Shown here: positions 6,701 through 9,475 of the stretch, one piece after another
Layout: the number at the start of each line of letters is the position of its first letter
Position numbering within the stretch: the first letter of the stretch is position 1
DNA from: Betaproteobacteria bacterium RBG_16_58_11
GTDB lineage: Bacteria; Pseudomonadota; Gammaproteobacteria; Burkholderiales; Thiobacteraceae
Assembly (NCBI GenBank): GCA_001770235.1
Contig: MEQN01000140.1
Location: forward strand, 11,251-20,725
Length of the DNA stretch: 9,475 nucleotides
Reading direction: 5' to 3'
The notes under the pieces: generated by a model
What the model saw: the letters and a program-made list of their open reading frames with translations, nothing else
Databases searched by the model: none
Told to the model about the DNA's origin: nothing
Made by a program: the position numbers and the translations under genes

Positions 6701-6723
6701 CGGCTGATTAAAGGAGACGCAAG

Positions 6724-7509
6724 ATGGCCTCTCTCGTATTAAGCCTCGACGGCGAATTGATTCGTGAATTCGAGATCACCAAGCCGCGCATCACCATCGG
6801 CCGCCGGCCCTACAACGATGTGCCGATCGACAACCTCGCCGTGTCCGGCGAGCACGCCGCGATTGTGCAAATCGGCAACGATCTGATTTTGGAAGACGGC
6901 GGCAGCACCAACGGCACGCTGCTCAACGGCGCATCGGTCGAGAAACAACTGCTCAAGGATGGCGACGTGATCGAGATCGGCAAATATCACTTACGCTTTT
7001 TCGCCGGCAAGACCATCGGGGCGCAGCCCGATTTCGAAAAAACCATGCTCATCCGCAGCCCCTTCGCCGGCAAGCAACTGGGGCAAGCCGATGCGCCACC
7101 CGCCGCGGAAGGCGCAAGCCCGCTCGATGCGCCAACCAATCTCGATCCTTTCCCCACCACCTTCTCGCCGGAAATAAAAACCCATCACGCGCCCGAGCCG
7201 CTGATGGCGCAAGCAGCGCACGTCGCAGCGGCAACGCCGCCGCACGTGCTCCACTATGCGCTGAAAGTGCTCAACGGCAAGCAGAGCGGCGTTGAAATCC
7301 CCCTCACCAAACCGCTCACCTCGATCGGCAAAAGGAACGTGCAGGTAGCCATGATTACCCGCCGTCCGCACGGCTTCTTCCTCAACCATGTGCAGGGCGA
7401 CAAGTTTCCCATCGTCAACGGCGCCACCCTCAACGAACGGCCGTGTCCACTGAATCCGGATGATGTGATTGAGTTGGCGGGGGTGCGGATGGAGTTTTTG
7501 GCGAAATAG
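6724..7509 (+). CDS. Two-domain FHA protein (phosphothreonine reader)
   Basis: A 261-residue cytoplasmic-type protein. The first FHA domain (about 1-95) has all key signatures: 'ITIGRRPYND' (G26-R27), 'VSGEHAAI' (S41, H44), 'GGSTNGTLLNG' (N63) and 'DGDVIEIGKYHLRF'. These residues bind phosphothreonine peptides. A Pro/Ala-rich linker (about 97-172) contains 'FEKTMLIRS' with T107, a plausible phospho-acceptor of the kind that lets FHA proteins bind themselves. A second, degenerate FHA-like domain (about 177-260) retains 'TSIGKRNVQV', 'IVNGATLN' and 'DDVIELAGVRMEF' but lacks the usual Ser and His pair, so it may not bind phosphate. The phosphatase directly upstream suggests a shared signalling circuit. 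The start is well supported by AAAGGAG 7 bases upstream. A diverged copy of the last ~105 bases recurs at 8590-8694. Confidence 0.92.
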   Translation: MASLVLSLDGELIREFEITKPRITIGRRPYNDVPIDNLAVSGEHAAIVQIGNDLILEDGGSTNGTLLNGASVEKQLLKDGDVIEIGKYHLRFFAGKTIGAQPDFEKTMLIRSPFAGKQLGQADAPPAAEGASPLDAPTNLDPFPTTFSPEIKTHHAPEPLMAQAAHVAAATPPHVLHYALKVLNGKQSGVEIPLTKPLTSIGKRNVQVAMITRRPHGFFLNHVQGDKFPIVNGATLNERPCPLNPDDVIELAGVRMEFLAK

Positions 7510-7699
7510 GGTTCGGCTGAGCTAGTGATCCTTATTCTATTTGTGGCAGACTGAACAACTATAAGTTATCCCAAGCACCCCTATGTATTCGCGCCGCTGT
7601 CCGTGAAATCACATACATCGTTGCGGTCAGAACAACATTTATGGGCATTGGAACGATACGATACGAGCAGTGTAAGTTGCATGGCATCAAGGAGCAGCA
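7510..7699 (+). promoter_or_regulatory. Leader of the nucleotidyltransferase pair, with candidate promoter and ribosome binding site
   Basis: The stretch begins with GTTCGGCT (7511-7518), whose reverse complement AGCCGAAC ends the module at 8580-8587. TTGGAA (7648-7653) and TGTAAG (7671-7676), 17 bases apart, are a possible promoter. AAGGAG (7689-7694) is a good ribosome binding site for the ATG at 7700. A short tandem repeat, ACGAT ACGAT ACGA (7653-7666), fills the promoter spacer and could be an operator. The promoter call is tentative. Confidence 0.4.
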
Positions 7700-8026
7700 A
7701 TGAGTGAAGCAGAGGTTCTAGAACAAAGGCGCCAAGCACGTGCCGCAAAGCATCTTGTTGATGAAAGCCTCGTTAATCTTCATCAAAAAGCCGTAATCGC
7801 CCTGCTTGACCCGATAGAGGGCGCACATGTCCGCGAGCAAGCCTTGGAACATGTCGCGAAGTGGGAACGAGGCCACCTGTGCAACCCTCGCTACGTACAG
7901 GCATGGCGGGGCATTCTGAATCTGCCCGCGGCAGCCATGCGAGCGGCAATCTTGCGAGATGATGCCGAAGGCATATCCCTGCGCCAAAACTCACCATTTG
8001 GATTCCTGGTAGATAGAGCCAGGTAA
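7700..8026 (+). CDS. Small protein of unknown function, putative antitoxin partner
   Basis: A 108-residue, mostly helical, charged protein that I do not recognise. It has no signal peptide or membrane segment. A distinctive central motif is 'VAKWERGHLCNPRYVQAWRGIL' split as VAKWERGHLC (residues 52-61) and NPRYVQAWRGIL (62-73), with two Trp and one Cys. It has a strong ribosome binding site (AAGGAG) and ends in TAATG, sharing one base with the start of the nucleotidyltransferase gene. Such tight coupling and size are typical of the antitoxin in a two-gene TA operon. That role is inferred from position only; it could equally be a substrate or accessory subunit of the nucleotidyltransferase. Base composition is lower in G+C than the upstream FHA gene, in keeping with an accessory module. 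Confidence 0.75.
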   Translation: MSEAEVLEQRRQARAAKHLVDESLVNLHQKAVIALLDPIEGAHVREQALEHVAKWERGHLCNPRYVQAWRGILNLPAAAMRAAILRDDAEGISLRQNSPFGFLVDRAR

Positions 8027-8571
8027 TGAATCGCAACGACATTGACCGCCTGCTGGTTGAAGCAAAGCGGATAACAAACCATCCTGACTTCGTGATTATC
8101 GGAAGCCTATCCGTACTCGGGGCAGTTGCAAACCCGCCCGTTTCCATGACCGGCTCCATCGACATTGACCTGTATCCAAAAAACGATCCGGGCAGGGCAT
8201 CAGAAATCGCCAAAGCGCTGGGTTTGGGGAGCGCATTTGAAAGCACCTACGGGTACTATGCAGACGCAGTTTCACCCATGCTGCCCACCTTGCCGGAAGG
8301 CTGGGAGCAGCGGCTAATCAAAGTCGAATTCGATTCCGGCGTATCTGCGTGGTTTCTAGAACCCAATGACGCTGCGATCTCTAAATATGTGCGGAGCGAA
8401 TCGCGCGACCGCGAGTGGATTCGCGCAGGGCTGGAAGCAAACATTCTGTCGTTGCCAACGATTGAATACCGCTTGCGCGAAACCATCATGGAAACGGATG
8501 AGCGGCAACGGGCAAAGCAGTCGATTGAAGAAGATCGCGCTTGGCTCGCCGTTAATCCCGCCGGTAAATAA
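8026..8571 (+). CDS. Nucleotidyltransferase-fold protein (DUF6036/AbiEii-like), putative toxin
   Basis: A 181-residue protein. 'FVIIGSLSVLGAV' (22-34) corresponds to the G-S motif of the polymerase-beta-like nucleotidyltransferase fold, and 'SIDIDLYPK' (44-52) gives the paired metal-binding D46 and D48. 'FLEPNDAAISKYV' (110-122) matches the 'ED..ASK' segment common in DUF6036/AbiEii-type proteins, and 'SRDREWIRAGLEANIL' (126-141) resembles their 'KDR-F---L' helix. A catalytic nucleotidyl transfer to RNA or protein is plausible by family, as in AbiE and MenT toxins, but no substrate can be read from sequence. It is coupled to the upstream 108-residue gene by TAATG. The gene ends directly against a broken copy of the FHA 3' end, marking the right edge of the module. 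Confidence 0.78.
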   Translation: MNRNDIDRLLVEAKRITNHPDFVIIGSLSVLGAVANPPVSMTGSIDIDLYPKNDPGRASEIAKALGLGSAFESTYGYYADAVSPMLPTLPEGWEQRLIKVEFDSGVSAWFLEPNDAAISKYVRSESRDREWIRAGLEANILSLPTIEYRLRETIMETDERQRAKQSIEEDRAWLAVNPAGK

Positions 8572-8589
8572 TTGATCCGAGCCGAACGC

Positions 8590-8694
8590 TTCCCAATCGT
8601 CAACGGCGCCACCCTCAACGAGCGGCCGTGTCCACTCAATCCGGATGATGTGATTAAATTGGCGGGGGTGAGGATGGAGTTTTTGGCGAGATGG
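8590..8694 (+). pseudogene. Broken second copy of the FHA gene 3' end
   Basis: Codon-for-codon match to 7405-7509 with 96 of 105 bases the same and no gaps. Five changes are synonymous (TTT/TTC, CCC/CCA, GAA/GAG, CTG/CTC, CGG/AGG), two codons change residue (Glu to Lys, Lys to Arg), and the TAG stop has become TGG. The preceding codons encode AER where the intact gene has GDK, so weak similarity may reach slightly further left. With no start, no upstream domain and no proper stop, it is a gene remnant. It may be an end carried in by recombination with a homologous FHA locus. Confidence 0.88.
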
Positions 8695-8712
8695 CAAATA
8701 ACACAACAACCA
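8692..8712 (+). repeat. Direct repeat to the left of hicAB
   Basis: TGGCAAATAACACAACAACC plus a final A matches 9456-9475 with one base missing and one substitution; the last 13 bases are identical. It starts exactly where the FHA remnant loses its stop. The two copies bracket the hicAB module. Confidence 0.6.
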
Positions 8713-8731
8713 AAGACCCATTCTTTCGTTC

Positions 8732-8760
8732 TTGACTGTATAAACAATGTTGTTTATACT
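8732..8760 (+). promoter_or_regulatory. hicAB promoter with overlapping palindromic operator
   Basis: TTGACT (8732-8737) and TATACT (8755-8760) are separated by the ideal 17 bases. The palindrome GTATAAACAA (8738-8747) - TG - TTGTTTATAC (8750-8759) fills the spacer and five bases of the -10 exactly. This is the expected target of the HicB helix-turn-helix. Transcription should begin near 8767, only about two bases before the hicA ATG. Confidence 0.85.
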
Positions 8761-8768
8761 TTTAACAT

Positions 8769-8945
8769 ATGAACAGCAAAGAATTCAAGCGCTGGCTAAC
8801 CCAACAAGGCGCGACATTCCAGCCAGCCAAAGGCTCACACGTTAAGGTGTACCTCAATGGCAAGCAGTCTGTCCTGCCGATGCACAACACCGATCTCAAA
8901 AAAGGCACGCTGGAAGGCATCAAGAAACAACTCGGATTGAAATAA
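8769..8945 (+). CDS. hicA: HicA mRNA-interferase toxin
   Basis: A 58-residue protein too short for many gene finders. It begins MNSKEFKRWLTQQGATF and contains the HicA signature 'KGSHVKV' with catalytic H24, then 'VLPMHNTDLKKGTLEGIKKQL'. The double-stranded-RNA-binding fold places the His to cleave mRNA or tmRNA. Length is normal for HicA. It precedes hicB by 10 bases, the usual toxin-first order. The promoter is so close that the mRNA would be nearly leaderless, and no ribosome binding site is visible before the ATG. Low toxin translation relative to HicB, which has a good ribosome binding site, would follow. Confidence 0.93.
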   Translation: MNSKEFKRWLTQQGATFQPAKGSHVKVYLNGKQSVLPMHNTDLKKGTLEGIKKQLGLK

Positions 8946-8955
8946 GGAGCACACC

Positions 8956-9378
8956 ATGTTTATGTACCCTGTAACTCTCACCCCCGACGAAGCCGACGGC
9001 GGTTTCGTTGTCACCTTCGATGATATTCCCGAGGCCATCACTCAAGGAGACACCGAGGGCGAAGCCTTGGCCGCTGCGAAGGATGCGCTGGAATCTGCCC
9101 TCGATTTTTACTTTGAGGACAAACGCGCCGTGCCCGCGCCATCTAAGGCCAAACGCGGCCAGAACGTGATCGAACTTCCGGCCAGCCTGTCAGCCAAGGT
9201 GCTGCTGCTCAACGAGATGGTCACACAGGGCGTGCGGCCTGCGGAGCTGGCGCGCCGACTCAACACCAGTCCGCAGGAAGTGAATCGCCTGACCAATCTG
9301 CGGCACACCACCCGCATTGACGGGATCGCCGCCGCGCTACAAGCGTTGGGCAAACACTTGGACATGCGGGTCGTCTGA
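8956..9378 (+). CDS. hicB: HicB antitoxin with DNA-binding domain
   Basis: A 140-residue antitoxin. The N-terminal part (about 1-55) is the HicB partial RNase-H-like fold, seen in 'YPVTLTPDEADGGFVVTFDD' and 'ITQGDTEGEALAAAKDALES'. A linker rich in Pro, Lys and Arg follows (about 58-70). The C-terminal domain (about 84-135) is a helix-turn-helix: 'VRPAELARRLNTSPQEVNRL' with 'DGIAAALQALGKHL'. The first domain covers the HicA active site; the second should bind the palindrome upstream of hicA. AAGGAG (8944-8949) overlaps the hicA stop and is a strong ribosome binding site, favouring excess antitoxin. All parts look intact. Confidence 0.95.
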   Translation: MFMYPVTLTPDEADGGFVVTFDDIPEAITQGDTEGEALAAAKDALESALDFYFEDKRAVPAPSKAKRGQNVIELPASLSAKVLLLNEMVTQGVRPAELARRLNTSPQEVNRLTNLRHTTRIDGIAAALQALGKHLDMRVV

Positions 9379-9475
9379 CCTACGCTCAATAAGGGGCTGT
9401 TGGGCACCTTCACCCGCTGGCGCTGGGCTGCCCTCCCAGATTATTACTTTGGCCTTGGAAACAACACAACAACCA
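9379..9475 (+). repeat. Right flank of hicAB ending in a direct repeat
   Basis: No gene is visible in these 97 bases. The last 20 (9456-9475) repeat the sequence at 8692-8712, with AACACAACAACCA identical in both. The window ends inside or at the end of this repeat, so its full extent is unknown. Confidence 0.55.

Noticed and set aside
6658..6711. Short peptide MASFIFPGG... at 6658, resembling the FHA start MASLVLS
   Set aside because: Similarity is only a few residues, the frame stops after 17 codons, and the sequence is explained by the arms of the 14-bp inverted repeat.
8572..8772. Open frame of 66 codons starting at TTG 8572
   Set aside because: It is the FHA 3' remnant read through its lost stop into the hicA promoter; it is not an independent gene.
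9379..9475. Integron attC site, suggested by GTTGGGC after hicB
   Set aside because: No matching RYYYAAC partner or attC-like imperfect palindrome is present around it.
1..9475. CRISPR arrays, tRNA, rRNA, or transposase genes
   Set aside because: No regularly spaced repeats, no tRNA or rRNA signatures, and no transposase or integrase motif were seen on either strand.

Overview
The window looks like a GC-rich proteobacterial chromosome, most likely a betaproteobacterium of the Nitrosomonadales/Gallionella type. That placement rests on codon choice, on a typical proteobacterial MutM and Hsp15, and on dispersed palindromic repeats between genes. It is inference: no rRNA or other phylogenetic marker is present. 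Conserved housekeeping genes alternate with small accessory modules.

Layout. (1) 1-858: a membrane-anchored DUF4340-type protein, open at the left window edge. (2) 855-1759: a two-gene toxin-antitoxin (TA) module, AbrB/MazE-type antitoxin plus PIN-domain toxin, bracketed by two directly oriented 46-bp palindromic repeats. (3) 1779-2594: mutM, the oxidised-purine DNA glycosylase. (4) 2764-4719: a large dynamin-like GTPase with its own promoter, followed by a strong terminator that also serves the convergent gene. (5) 5192-4794 on the minus strand: hslR (Hsp15). (6) 5193-5725: a non-coding stretch with a GC-rich hairpin, an AT-rich block and three DnaA-box-like 9-mers. (7) 5726-7509: a PP2C-type Ser/Thr phosphatase and a two-domain FHA protein, separated by a palindromic element and a perfect 14-bp inverted repeat. 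(8) 7510-9475: an accessory tail with a 108-aa protein plus nucleotidyltransferase pair, a broken extra copy of the FHA gene 3' end, and a hicA-hicB TA module.

How the genes work together. The phosphatase and FHA protein form the off-switch and phospho-threonine reader of a Ser/Thr phosphorylation circuit; no kinase gene lies in the window. The dynamin-like GTPase is nearby but separately transcribed, so a functional link is only a hypothesis. The three two-gene modules are (or resemble) toxin-antitoxin pairs with overlapping or closely coupled genes. Two of them have a palindromic operator laid over the promoter.

Most noteworthy. All three TA or TA-like modules are bounded by direct repeats: 46-bp palindromes around AbrB-PIN, a ~105-bp duplicated FHA 3' end around the nucleotidyltransferase pair, and a ~20-bp repeat around hicAB. 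The 46-bp repeats show compensatory base changes that preserve their hairpins. The hicA transcript is predicted to be almost leaderless.
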